A stretch of 64,000 bases of DNA. It comes from Hyphomonadaceae bacterium UKL13-1. Its GTDB lineage: Bacteria; Pseudomonadota; Alphaproteobacteria; Caulobacterales; Aquidulcibacteraceae. A program made the position numbers and the translations under genes. The stretch covers positions 1,260,001 to 1,324,000 of the forward strand of contig CP012156.1 of the NCBI GenBank assembly GCA_001602435.1. The letters run 5' to 3'. Shown here one piece after another: positions 35,628 through 43,556 of the stretch. How positions within the stretch are numbered: the first letter of the stretch is position 1; each line of letters starts with the position of its first letter. The notes beneath the pieces are model-generated. The model made no database searches. It had not been told where the DNA came from and saw only the letters and a program-made list of their open reading frames with translations.

Positions 35628-36296
35628 CTATTGTCCGATCATATTGCCCAACCAGGGCAGATGCTCTTGGACCAAATTTACCGCAAAGCCTGCGCCAGCA
35701 AACAGGCCCCAAATCATCACGACCAAAAAGGTCGACCAAGCAAGGCCCAATAGGCTGCCTGCCAGTGTGAACAGGCCGTCTGTCTGCAGTAAGCCAACGG
35801 CGATCAAAGTAATGGCAAGCGAGGGGATGGTGTTGGTGATGGGCAGCATGATGGTAACGGATGCTATCGCGCAAATCGCGCCAACCAGTCGCTCCGCCAA
35901 GCCGCTCGCCAGAAAGGTAAAGCGGGGTTTTGAAAATACGGTGGTCCAACGCAACCGCTTGTCGGCAAAGTCAGCAATCGACTCAATCCAAGCCGATTTT
36001 ACCCGCGCTTCCAGCGCGCGTTTAGGCAACCAAACTTCTTGCGAACCCAGCGCCATTTGCATGGCTAATAAGAAGATCGGGATCGCGATCACCTGTGCGC
36101 CGGGTAATCCCGGCACCAAACAAGGAATGGCAAACAAGAGGATCAAGAGGCCAAAGGCACGCTCATCCAATTGATCAACAATATCCCCAATCAAGGCCCC
36201 GTCTGGTCCTGCAACCTTTTTCAGATTGACAATGGCATCGATAAAGCTGGTGGGTGGCGCTTGCGCGTCAGACGCGGGGGCAGGGGCAGATGTCAT
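35628..36296 (-). CDS. ExoD family membrane protein
   Basis: 222 residues. The ExoD domain (GDIVDQLDERAFGLLILLFAIPCLVPGLPGAQVIAIPIFLLAMQM through LPITNTIPSLAITLIAVGLLQTDGLFTLAG) and its hydrophobic helices are clear. In rhizobia ExoD affects exopolysaccharide and alkaline tolerance; its mechanism is unknown. It lies 62 bases upstream of dsbB on the same strand and divergent from tRNA-Leu. Confidence 0.88.
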   Translation of the reverse strand: MTSAPAPASDAQAPPTSFIDAIVNLKKVAGPDGALIGDIVDQLDERAFGLLILLFAIPCLVPGLPGAQVIAIPIFLLAMQMALGSQEVWLPKRALEARVKSAWIESIADFADKRLRWTTVFSKPRFTFLASGLAERLVGAICAIASVTIMLPITNTIPSLAITLIAVGLLQTDGLFTLAGSLLGLAWSTFLVVMIWGLFAGAGFAVNLVQEHLPWLGNMIGQ

Positions 36297-36452
36297 CGGC
36301 CGTCTATACGCCGCGGCTCAGGGATTGCCAATCAGGTTTGGCCACCGGTTGCATGGGGCGCTCTGAGTTTCGCGACCATCACCTGCAGGAAGTTGCAGAA
36401 AATCCGATTGCATTCACGGTCAAGCCCGTTTAGGAACTGCCCTCCCAACCGT

Positions 36453-36537
36453 GCCCCGGTGGTGGAATTGGTAGACGCGCTGGACTCAAAATCCAGTTCC
36501 GAGAGGAGTGTCGGTTCGAGTCCGACCCGGGGCACCA
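36453..36537 (+). tRNA. tRNA-Leu (anticodon CAA)
   Basis: 85 nt with encoded CCA. Acceptor GCCCCGG pairs with CCGGGGC (36527-36533). The anticodon arm is CTGGA-CTCAAAA-TCCAG, giving anticodon CAA (reads UUG). A variable arm of class II type and T-arm GTCGG-TTCGAGT-CCGAC follow, then discriminator A and CCA. The neighbouring operon at 36653-37977 has an accessory character; no repeat of the tRNA 3' end was seen there. Confidence 0.97.
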
Positions 36538-36652
36538 ACGGTTTTTCAAGACAAATTGGCTTTTTGTCGCCCGCACTTGACCGTTGCGGACGCACTTCAT
36601 TGCGGCATGTCAATTGTCATTGTTCTGGAGTGTAATGACCGCACACGGTACT

Positions 36653-37084
36653 TCAGGGTGCTTTTTTGATGTCCAGCGCCCCGAGGCGAATTTCATCGTC
36701 ATCAAGATAGGCCCGCACCTTTAACCGCCCTTCTTCTAAAATCTGAAAGTGCGGCATTTGAAGTTGAAGGTTCATTTGCGCCATCTGAAACCCTTCAGTT
36801 TCAACGGGTGGGAGGCTGTTTGGATGTTCAATTTTCGCTTCTTGGAGTATTCGATCCTCTCCATTGACTTCTAAGAGCAGCCGCAAACTCAAGGGGCGGG
36901 TCTCGTTTGGGCTTTGTAGGAAATAGATTGATGCCCAAAGTTGGGGCAAGATTGTTGGGAATTCTTTGACAAACATGACCGCTGAATAGATGCCGATCAG
37001 CGAGATCTTGCCCGACATTTCAAACCGAATATCATCGCAAAAAAATGTGTATCCACTGGGAAGTCGCGGTTGAATGACGTTCAT
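36653..37084 (-). CDS. DUF6941-like protein of an accessory operon
   Basis: 143 residues. The pattern FFCDDIRFEMSGKISLIGIYSAVMFVKEFPTILPQL is that of the DUF6941 group: beta-strand-rich, 'FCDD.R.E..GK.SLIGIY'. Function unknown. No signal peptide or membrane segment; it ends with DDDEIRLGALDIKKAP. It is the last gene of a three-gene minus-strand operon, its ATG overlapping the stop of the HTH gene (ATGA). Family name from memory of the motif, so moderate confidence; that the gene is real is clear from coupling and codon pattern. Confidence 0.65.
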   Translation of the reverse strand: MNVIQPRLPSGYTFFCDDIRFEMSGKISLIGIYSAVMFVKEFPTILPQLWASIYFLQSPNETRPLSLRLLLEVNGEDRILQEAKIEHPNSLPPVETEGFQMAQMNLQLQMPHFQILEEGRLKVRAYLDDDEIRLGALDIKKAP

Positions 37085-37482
37085 GCTGTCACGCGGGTCA
37101 CTTTTTCAAGCGCAGATGTTGGCGGTTCCACACCAGTGCTGACATGCATAGAGCCATGGGTGGTCATGGTCATCGGGCTATTTTGAACGCCAAAGGCCGT
37201 AAAAATTCGGCCGGTTTTTTGATCCCGCGCTTCTATGACCAGTTCAACTTCTAACGCGTCAGCAAGGTCCGACAATTTGTCAATCTGCCAGTTGGGCGGG
37301 CTGGAAAAGGATCGTGTCATATAGGATTTATGGATGCCCAACTTGTCTGCCAAACCCTTTAGCGTCAGGCCTGCGTCTTGTTTGCGCTTCTGAAGTACGT
37401 TCCAGAACAGACTTTGAAAGGCCGCTCTCGTCATCTGGCGGCGATAATCTCGGGTGTAAGTGTCCAGCTCATTCATCGTCAT
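37081..37482 (-). CDS. Helix-turn-helix (XRE-like) regulator
   Basis: 133 residues. A Cro/C1-type HTH is visible at residues ~27-80: FWNVLQKRKQDAGLTLKGLADKLGIHKSYMTRSFSSPPNW, with recognition helix around HKSYMTRSF, followed by LSDLADALEVELVIEARD. The last 40 residues are unstructured and Thr/Ser-rich. It overlaps the end of the upstream frameshifted gene by 14 bases and the DUF6941-like gene by 4. Such regulators next to a small basic protein often act as antitoxin or self-repressor, but that is inference. Confidence 0.8.
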   Translation of the reverse strand: MTMNELDTYTRDYRRQMTRAAFQSLFWNVLQKRKQDAGLTLKGLADKLGIHKSYMTRSFSSPPNWQIDKLSDLADALEVELVIEARDQKTGRIFTAFGVQNSPMTMTTHGSMHVSTGVEPPTSALEKVTRVTA

Positions 37483-37977
37483 CTCTCACAAGTTCTCCCA
37501 GATAGTCTTGAAACGCAGCCCCTTCGTGGGCAGGAACATTTGGAAACAGAACATCCCATTCCAAAGGAATTTTCGATGCTTCAATCGAATAATTGTCCAA
37601 ATTGCCGAGATCCCCGCGGATGAAAACGCCAAGCGCGACAAATCGATTTTTCCCCGCAAATCTGCCGAAAATCCGCCAGCCGGGGCGCGGATTGCGCAGT
37701 GCCACGACCCAGACTTGATGATGGCCTTGTAGCCATTTGAAATCCGACTTCTTCTTTTTATTTCGGGTGGCACTGACAATGTATCCTTTGCAATACCGAC
37801 CGACAAACAGATCAAACTCAAGGCATGGGAACCAAGCTCTGGCGTGATCTTTCCCGTTACCACATCACGAAGGGCTGATTTGGCCCAAATTGTCCGCCGC
37901 TGCTCTCCCGCGCGCAGAGGAACAATGGGCGTCAGCTCAACGAAGCCAGCAAGCTTTAACTGCGCGTCACTTAACAT
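37469..37977 (-). CDS. Unknown protein encoded in two frames (-1 shift), first gene of the tRNA-adjacent operon
   Basis: No single frame gives a sensible protein. From ATG 37977 (AAAGG upstream) the first frame reads MLSDAQLKLAGFVELTPIVP ... WAKSALRDVVTGK. From about 37850 the -1 frame reads KDHARAWFPCLEFDLFVGRY, then CKGYIVSATRN, KWLQGHHQVWVVALRNPRPGW, RIFGRFAGKNRFVALGVFIRG and finally YLGELVRDDDE. The -1 frame has no start codon after its TGA at 37865-37863. Joined at GGGAAAG the product is about 169 residues with the look of a globular, basic, beta-rich protein. I do not recognise the family; the position before an HTH gene resembles toxin-antitoxin pairs of HigBA order. Either recoding or a one-base indel explains it. 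Confidence 0.6.
37849..37855 (-). promoter_or_regulatory. Candidate -1 frameshift heptamer GGGAAAG
   Basis: On the minus strand the upstream frame reads ACG GGA AAG, so GGGAAAG lies as G GGA AAG, the X XXY YYZ arrangement needed for tandem slippage to GGG AAA. The frame reached by slipping one base back is exactly the protein-like one downstream. This heptamer is the one used for phage lambda G-GT. No stimulatory hairpin was established. Confidence 0.4.
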
Positions 37978-38190
37978 AGTTGCCTTTAAAGTCAACCCGT
38001 ATTCCTCTCTTTAGAGGGTTTTTTTGGATATAAGTGACTTTAAGGAAGCACGGTTTGGAAGTATTTACCAGTGAGTAAGGCGTAGGATAGATCAAGCTCG
38101 CCCAGCATTTAATTTGACTCAAATTCCATCCATTTCCGCAAGCCAAGTCTAAGGCTTTGCTGAGACGATAGGGCGTCACAGGAGTGTGCT
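37978..38190. other. Intergenic control region of the tRNA-adjacent operon
   Basis: CCTTTAAAGTCA (37983-37994) and TGACTTTAAGG (38035-38045) are inverted copies 40 bases apart, just upstream of the frameshifted gene. Between them CCTCT-CTTT-AGAGG followed by GTTTTTTT (38003-38027) looks like a plus-strand intrinsic terminator with no plus-strand gene in front of it. The inverted copies could be operator half-sites for the operon's HTH protein. The remainder is AT-richer than the neighbourhood and holds no gene I can support. Confidence 0.4.
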
Positions 38191-38388
38191 ATGGATGTTT
38201 CGTCATTGATGAATGCTAAGATGCAGGCGCAAGCTGCTCATTTGCAGATGGCGGCTTTGCGCGCGGTTCAAGAAACGCCGGGCCAAGAGCGCGCGCTATC
38301 AACCCTGTCGCAAGCCATTGTGCAAAGCCAAGATGCTTTTGCGGTCAGTGCTGCAAAAGCCATCAGTGGGATTGATATTCTGGTTTAG
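38191..38388 (+). CDS. Small YjfB-like putative motility protein
   Basis: 65 residues. The start MDVSSLMNAKMQAQAAHLQMAALRAV resembles the YjfB family of short 'putative motility' proteins (M-D-I/V-S-S-L then a Q/A-rich helix), and the remainder is one amphipathic helix rich in Ala and Gln. Reality is supported by AGGAG six bases before the ATG and a stop that just overlaps the convergent dsbA-like gene. No function is established for the family and no flagellar genes are nearby. Confidence 0.6.
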   Translation: MDVSSLMNAKMQAQAAHLQMAALRAVQETPGQERALSTLSQAIVQSQDAFAVSAAKAISGIDILV

Positions 38389-39233
38389 CCCTTCTTGGGG
38401 CCACTTGCTGGAGGTGGGTTGGAGACATCCACACCAGCCGTCGCCAAAGCGTTTTCCAGCTCTTCCTGATTAAAGCCCGAAACCAATTTCCCATTGATCA
38501 CAAAGCCGGGCGTGCCGCCAATATTGAGATTGGTGGCTTGATCGCGCATGCCTGTGATGGTCGCTTCCACTTGCGGCTTGTCCATATCGGCTTTGAGTTT
38601 TTCAACATTCAAGCCAACGGTGGCTGCGATTTGGAATATTTGTTCGGGGCTGAGATCGCCTTGGGCGGTCATCAGGGCATTGTGCATTTGCAGATATTTG
38701 CCTTGATTGTGCGCTGCAATTGCCGCCTTGGCCGCAGTGGTGGAGTTTTCAGACAGAATTGGCAGCTCTTTAAAGATCACGCGCACATCTTTGCGGGTTT
38801 GCATCAGGTTAGAGACCCAACCTTGGGCCGCATGGCAGAAGCCGCATTTGTAATCAAAGAACTCAATCACCGTGATCTTGGCATTGGCCGGGCCAAAGCT
38901 GAATTGGGCATGGTCACTCTTCAGGCTCTTGAAGGCAGCAGCCACTTTCTCATTCTGCACGCGCGCTTGTTTCGTTTCAAAGGCGCGCTGGGCTTCCAGC
39001 AGGATCTCAGGATTGGCAACCAATTCATCGCGTATCAGAGCGCGGACGGCAGTTTGTTGTTCCGCAGTCAACGACTTCAAAACGTCGGCATTAACTGGCG
39101 CTGGCGTTACTTGTGCGGCGGTCGCTTTAGCTTCGCCCGTTTCTGCGGCTTTCTCGCCCGGCTTAGAGCAGCTTGCGATGCTGAGTGCAGTGACTGACAG
39201 AGCGAGGAACGAGACAAAGTAATGAGGGCGCAT
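38385..39233 (-). CDS. DsbA-family thiol:disulfide oxidoreductase, lipoprotein
   Basis: 282 residues. Signal peptide with lipobox IASC (Cys22), so probably lipid-anchored in the periplasm. An Ala/Pro linker and a helical region precede the thioredoxin fold with redox motif FFDYKCGFCHAAQGW (CGFC) and cis-Pro in IGGTPGFVINGK. The Com1/ScsC-like layout (N-terminal helical extension before the DsbA domain) suggests oligomerisation and disulfide oxidation or isomerisation. ATG 39233 has GGAG eight bases upstream; the frame also opens at TTG 39245. Confidence 0.9.
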   Translation of the reverse strand: MRPHYFVSFLALSVTALSIASCSKPGEKAAETGEAKATAAQVTPAPVNADVLKSLTAEQQTAVRALIRDELVANPEILLEAQRAFETKQARVQNEKVAAAFKSLKSDHAQFSFGPANAKITVIEFFDYKCGFCHAAQGWVSNLMQTRKDVRVIFKELPILSENSTTAAKAAIAAHNQGKYLQMHNALMTAQGDLSPEQIFQIAATVGLNVEKLKADMDKPQVEATITGMRDQATNLNIGGTPGFVINGKLVSGFNQEELENALATAGVDVSNPPPASGPKKG

Positions 39234-39286
39234 CAGCGACTCCAAGAAATATGACTGAATTTCTATCAGATTTTATCGGATAACTC

Positions 39287-40834
39287 TTAATGTTTTGCGT
39301 GCGTCTCTGTATCGCCGTGATCATGAGCAGCGTCTTCCAAATTGACGACCCGCAGGAGGCCAACAGAAGTTTCTGGTGCCGTGATGCTGGACGCGATTGG
39401 TCTCTCGGGCATCAGGGTCAGAGGACGGGGGTCATTGCCCCGTCTCCCAGCCTTGGTGGCGATGGGGAGGGTAATGGTTGAGATGTCGAAGGCGCGACGC
39501 CATTCCGGCGTTGCCCGCACCAAATTGCGCATCGCAAGGTCCGAGAAACGGTGGGCGCGTAACAGGTCGCCCAAATTGTAAGCTTCTTCGGCAGTCGCAA
39601 GACGGGCGAGGCCAACTTGTCCATTGCGGTCTGCCACAACGGCCAATTGGTTCCATGCAAAGGCGTTTGATGGTTCCAGCCGCAAGGCAGCTCTCAAACT
39701 CGCTTCTGCTTCTACCCGTAGGTCCGCCCGCTCTGTTGCCAGAAGCGAACGGGCGAGGCCAATGAGGAGCAATGCCTCATTTGGGGCTAAGGCAACTGCG
39801 CGCCTGTTGGGCTCAATGGAGGCCTCGGCTTTGCCGTTTTCGTAATAGATTTGCCCCAACAACTCATAAAAGAATGGGTTTTCAGGCTGTTCTGCGATTA
39901 ATTTTTGGGTTTCTCGGACCGCAGTGGTTAGGTCGGGTGCGCGAAAGGCTGCTACGGCACGGGCATAGCGCGCGTAAATCGATTGATCCGAGGCTGGATA
40001 TTTCACAAAGGTGCGCGCTGGCGTGTAGAGGAAGGCTTGGATCTTCGCCTGCATCATTTTCAGGCGGTCAATATCGGCAGGGCTATCCATCGCATCGCGA
40101 TTGGTCTGCTCATTCACCCGGTTTTGCAGCGCCTGAATGCGGTCTCCCGACAGTGGGTGGGACCGAAAATAGGGCTCCCGACGAGAGTCTGACAAAATTT
40201 CATTATAGCGAAACTTGGTGAAAAATTCGAGCAAGCCGCGCCCGGATTGTCCAGACTTTTCGAGGAAGGTCACAGCCGCCTGATCGGCGCTGCTTTCCTG
40301 CACGCGGGTGAAGGTGAAGAAACTCAACATCGCAAATTGTTGCGAACTGGCCAAAAGCGCGGCACCAGCATCGGGCGCGCCCGCCGCAATCGCCAACAGG
40401 CCAAGCGCGATGGTCACATAGGCTGGCCGCATGGCCTCACGGATGTTGGCATCTGAACGCGCCAAATGGCCGCCGGAAATATGCCCGGTCTCGTGTGCAA
40501 TGACGCCCTTCAACTGGTTTGGTGTCTCGGTTTCGAGGATCAGGCCCGTGTGTAGAAAGACGTTTTGGCCATTGGTGACAAAGGCGTTCAACGTCTTGTC
40601 GCCGACAATGTAAATTTTCACATCATTGGGCGCGAGACCCGCAGCCTCGAAAATCGGGTTTGAGTAATCGCGCAACGTGCGTTCAATTTCGGCGTCGCGG
40701 ACCAAGGATTGTGCCTGCGCTTGTGGCGCGAAAGCAATGGCCACTGCAAAGCCGATCACCCCAAGGTGGGGTAACAAGGAAGATTTGGTTCGAGCGGCCG
40801 GGGCATGCTTTTGGCTGGCTGTGTCTCTCATCAT
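39287..40834 (-). CDS. M48-family zinc metalloprotease with TPR tail (BepA/YfgC-like)
   Basis: About 515 residues. A signal peptide (LLPHLGVIGFAVAIAFAPQAQAQ) precedes the M48 domain with zinc motif GVIAHETGHISGGH and the downstream Glu in VQESSADQAAVTF. PYFRSHPLSGDRI is the conserved region after it. From residue ~250 TPR-like repeats follow (YELLGQIYYENGKAEASIEPNRRAVALAPNE and next). BepA/LoiP-type proteases watch over outer-membrane protein assembly in the periplasm. The frame extends to 40987; I use the ATG pair at 40834/40831. It lies 54 bases upstream of the lipoprotein DsbA on the same strand, both envelope quality-control genes. Confidence 0.88.
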   Translation of the reverse strand: MMRDTASQKHAPAARTKSSLLPHLGVIGFAVAIAFAPQAQAQSLVRDAEIERTLRDYSNPIFEAAGLAPNDVKIYIVGDKTLNAFVTNGQNVFLHTGLILETETPNQLKGVIAHETGHISGGHLARSDANIREAMRPAYVTIALGLLAIAAGAPDAGAALLASSQQFAMLSFFTFTRVQESSADQAAVTFLEKSGQSGRGLLEFFTKFRYNEILSDSRREPYFRSHPLSGDRIQALQNRVNEQTNRDAMDSPADIDRLKMMQAKIQAFLYTPARTFVKYPASDQSIYARYARAVAAFRAPDLTTAVRETQKLIAEQPENPFFYELLGQIYYENGKAEASIEPNRRAVALAPNEALLLIGLARSLLATERADLRVEAEASLRAALRLEPSNAFAWNQLAVVADRNGQVGLARLATAEEAYNLGDLLRAHRFSDLAMRNLVRATPEWRRAFDISTITLPIATKAGRRGNDPRPLTLMPERPIASSITAPETSVGLLRVVNLEDAAHDHGDTETHAKH

Positions 40835-40988
40835 CTTGGACCATTCAACCTTTCCAAACGCGACCAATACGAGCGGCCATTCTACCACCAAACTGTTTTC
40901 ATGGATAATAGGGCAATTTCGCGGCAGAGGTATGAACCTCAGCTGAAACCGTGACAAAGGATGGCACGATCGCGTGTGACGAGACATA

Positions 40989-41020
40989 AAAAGGGCCAGA
41001 TTCCGCTTGGAACCTGGCCC
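40989..41020 (-). terminator. Intrinsic terminator of rne
   Basis: On the minus strand GGGCCAG (41020-41014) and CTGGCCC (40999-40993) form a perfect 7-bp GC-rich stem with a 14-base loop that can pair further (TTCC/GGAA), followed by TTTTTATG. It starts about 30 bases after the rne stop. Confidence 0.85.
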
Positions 41021-41048
41021 AGTTTTCTTTTAAGTCGTCGAACTGACT

Positions 41049-43556
41049 TTAGTTGCCAAACAGCTTTTGGGCATTGCGCGACCACCAGCCACTCTTGCGT
41101 GGCGCAGTAGGTTCCGTGCTGGCCGGTTCTGCTGCGACGTCAGTCTCTGCAGCCGGGGCTTCAGGGGCTGCTTCAACTGCTGTTTCCACCGCAGGTGACG
41201 CAACTTCTTCGGCCGCTTTGGCAGCTGCTTTTGCGCCGCGTGCAGCCCGTTTGGCTGGGGCCTTTTTGGAAGGCGCTTCCGCTTCTTCCACAACCGGTTC
41301 CACGACAGTTTCCACAGCGGCAGGGGCTTCTTCAGTCTCAGCAACCGTAACCTCGTCGGCGGCCTCAGTGGCCTTCTTCCGGCTTGGCCGTTTGCGCTTG
41401 GCCGGTGCTTCTGAAACGGGCAGGGGCTCGACGGCAGGAGCTGCCGTCAATTCGCCAGCGGGCGCTTCTGCTTCGCCGCCGTCGACATGGATGGTTTCCA
41501 TGCCAGCGATTTGAGGCTCTGTCTCACCATCTTCACTCTGGGGTTGACCTTCGGTCTGCCCCATACGCATGGCTTCGCCCTCACGTCTGCGGCGACCACC
41601 GCGACGCCCGCGACGACGACGACGACGGGCTTGGGCTTCTGCTGGGGTTTCCCCTTCAGGACCAGCCTCTTCCTCGCCATCTCCATCGTCACCGCTTGCA
41701 CCTTCGACGGCCTCGCCGGCTTCACCTTCGGCTTGAGAAGCGCGCACGCTTTCGCCTTCGCCGGCTTCATCGCGGCGACCACCACGACGACGTCTCCGAC
41801 GACGCTTACCGCCTTCGCGTGGACCTTCACCGTCTTGGCTTTCTTTGGCGCTGACTCGTTCTTCACCGTCGCCGTCGGCTTCGACTTGATCTTCGTCTTC
41901 ATCGTCTTCGATGATTTCATCATCTTCGTCGATTGGATCGTCAATCTTCACATAGACGGGTACGAAATCATCTTCGAGCAATTCTTCGCCAAGCTCAACG
42001 ATCTCAAAGCGGTATTGGCCTGGGGTCATGTCCGACTCGGCAAATACCCGCACCACGAGACCGCGCTCTTGAACCAGACGGGTGAGGTGGTCGCGCTTTT
42101 CGTTCAGCAGATACAGCGCGGTTGCGATATCGGCATGCAAAGCGACTTCGCAATCCTTGCGGTTCGCGACTGCAGCCTCAACCGAGCGCAAGGCTTGTAG
42201 GCTGGCAGATTCGGGCGAGCGGACACGACCCGTGCCATCACACGTTGGACAAATGTGGCTGGAACCTTCCAACACGCCCGTACGGCGACGTTGGCGGGAA
42301 ATCTCCAGCAGGCCGAAGCCCGAGATTTTGCCCATTTGGACGCGCGCACGGTCAAAGCGCAGCGCATCTTTCATCTTCTTTTCAACCGCACGGTCGTTGC
42401 GGTTCTCTTCCATGTCGATGAAGTCGAGCACCACGAGACCGGCCAAGTCACGCAAACGCATTTGGCGCGCGGCTTCTTCGGCGGCTTCCAGATTGGTTTT
42501 CAGAGCCGTTGATTCAATCGAACGCTCCCGCGTGGAGCGGCCCGAGTTCACGTCAATCGCGACCAAGGCTTCGGTCTGGTTGATGACGATATAGCCACCC
42601 GAACGCAATTGAACGATTGGTGAGTGAATGCTTTCGAGCTGGCTTTCCACTTTCATGCGCGAGAACAAAGGCGTCGCCGCTTTATATTGCTGCACTTTCT
42701 TCGCGTGGCTAGGCATCAGCATTTTGATGAAGTCTTTGGCTTCGCGGTAAGCTTCTTCGCCTTCCACCAAGATCGCGTCGACATCCTTGTCATAAAGATC
42801 ACGAACCGCGCGCTTCACCAGATTATCTTCTTCATGGATCAAGGACGGCGCGATGGATTTCATCGTGCGCTCGCGAATATCGTCCCACAAACGGAGCAGA
42901 TATTCATAATCGCGCTTGATCTCGGTCTTGGTGCGCTTGGCCCCTGCGGTGCGGATGATCAGACCCATTCCTTTGGGTACTTCAAGTTCGGAGATAACCG
43001 ACTTCAAGCGCTTGCGGTCACCCACAGCAGTGATCTTGCGCGAAATGCCGCCGCCGCGTGGGGTGTTGGGCATCAGGACGCAATAGCGACCCGCGAGCGA
43101 CAAATAGGTCGTCAGCGCTGCGCCCTTATTGCCGCGCTCTTCCTTGACGGCTTGGACCAGCATGATCTGGCGGCGGCGAATGACTTCTTGGATTTTGTAG
43201 CGACGTTGGGCCGCGCGGCGGGCGCGAACTTGTTCGTCATCGCCATCACCTTCTTCATCAAGGGCGGCTTGCTCAGCTTCTTCCGCGAGTAAGGCTTCGC
43301 GGTCCGCTGCTGGGATCTGGTAATAGTCGGGATGAATTTCGCCAAACGCGAGGAAGCCATGGCGGTTGCCGCCATATTCCACAAAGCCTGCTTGTAGCGA
43401 AGGCTCTACCCGCGTGACTTTTGCGAGATAGATATTGCCGCGAATTTGCTTTTTAGAGGCGGATTCAAAGTCGAAGTCGTCGATTTGGTTTCCGGCGAGC
43501 ACAACTACCCGGGTTTCCTCCGGATGCGCTGCGTCGATCAGCATTGTTTTGGACAT
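41049..43556 (-). CDS. rne: Ribonuclease E/G family endoribonuclease
   Basis: 835 residues. The S1 domain is near the N-terminus (KKQIRGNIYLAKVTRVEPSLQAGFVEYGGNRHGFLAFGEIHPDYYQI), with a charged insertion inside it as in alphaproteobacterial RNase E. The catalytic DNase I-like part has VDVNSGRSTRERSIE and DLAGLVVLDFIDMEEN (Mg2+ aspartates). The Zn-link is CPTCDGTGR. From residue ~575 the tail is disordered, alternating acidic stretches with arginine-rich blocks (KRRRRRRRGGRR, RRRRRGRRGGRRRR) that bind RNA and degradosome partners. ATG 43556 has GGAG ten bases upstream. Confidence 0.96.
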   Translation of the reverse strand: MSKTMLIDAAHPEETRVVVLAGNQIDDFDFESASKKQIRGNIYLAKVTRVEPSLQAGFVEYGGNRHGFLAFGEIHPDYYQIPAADREALLAEEAEQAALDEEGDGDDEQVRARRAAQRRYKIQEVIRRRQIMLVQAVKEERGNKGAALTTYLSLAGRYCVLMPNTPRGGGISRKITAVGDRKRLKSVISELEVPKGMGLIIRTAGAKRTKTEIKRDYEYLLRLWDDIRERTMKSIAPSLIHEEDNLVKRAVRDLYDKDVDAILVEGEEAYREAKDFIKMLMPSHAKKVQQYKAATPLFSRMKVESQLESIHSPIVQLRSGGYIVINQTEALVAIDVNSGRSTRERSIESTALKTNLEAAEEAARQMRLRDLAGLVVLDFIDMEENRNDRAVEKKMKDALRFDRARVQMGKISGFGLLEISRQRRRTGVLEGSSHICPTCDGTGRVRSPESASLQALRSVEAAVANRKDCEVALHADIATALYLLNEKRDHLTRLVQERGLVVRVFAESDMTPGQYRFEIVELGEELLEDDFVPVYVKIDDPIDEDDEIIEDDEDEDQVEADGDGEERVSAKESQDGEGPREGGKRRRRRRRGGRRDEAGEGESVRASQAEGEAGEAVEGASGDDGDGEEEAGPEGETPAEAQARRRRRRGRRGGRRRREGEAMRMGQTEGQPQSEDGETEPQIAGMETIHVDGGEAEAPAGELTAAPAVEPLPVSEAPAKRKRPSRKKATEAADEVTVAETEEAPAAVETVVEPVVEEAEAPSKKAPAKRAARGAKAAAKAAEEVASPAVETAVEAAPEAPAAETDVAAEPASTEPTAPRKSGWWSRNAQKLFGN

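Noticed and set aside
37486-37995. Single 169-codon frame taken as the real first gene of the tRNA-adjacent operon
   Set aside because: Its downstream two-thirds lacks protein-like pattern while the -1 frame in the same stretch reads as a coherent protein, so only its first part is accepted.
36538-38190. Search for a second copy of the tRNA-Leu 3' end that would mark an integrated element
   Set aside because: No repeat of GGTTCGAGTCCGACCCGG or its parts was found up to 38190, and no integrase gene is present, so a tRNA-targeted integrative element is not supported.
41582-41835. CGA/GAC-type repeats in the rne tail considered as a repeat element
   Set aside because: They encode arginine-rich RNA-binding blocks in frame and are normal for alphaproteobacterial RNase E.
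41384-42200. Long plus-strand open frames opposite the RNase E tail, some His/Arg- or Phe/Thr-rich
   Set aside because: They are complement artefacts of the repetitive acidic and arginine codons in the rne tail.
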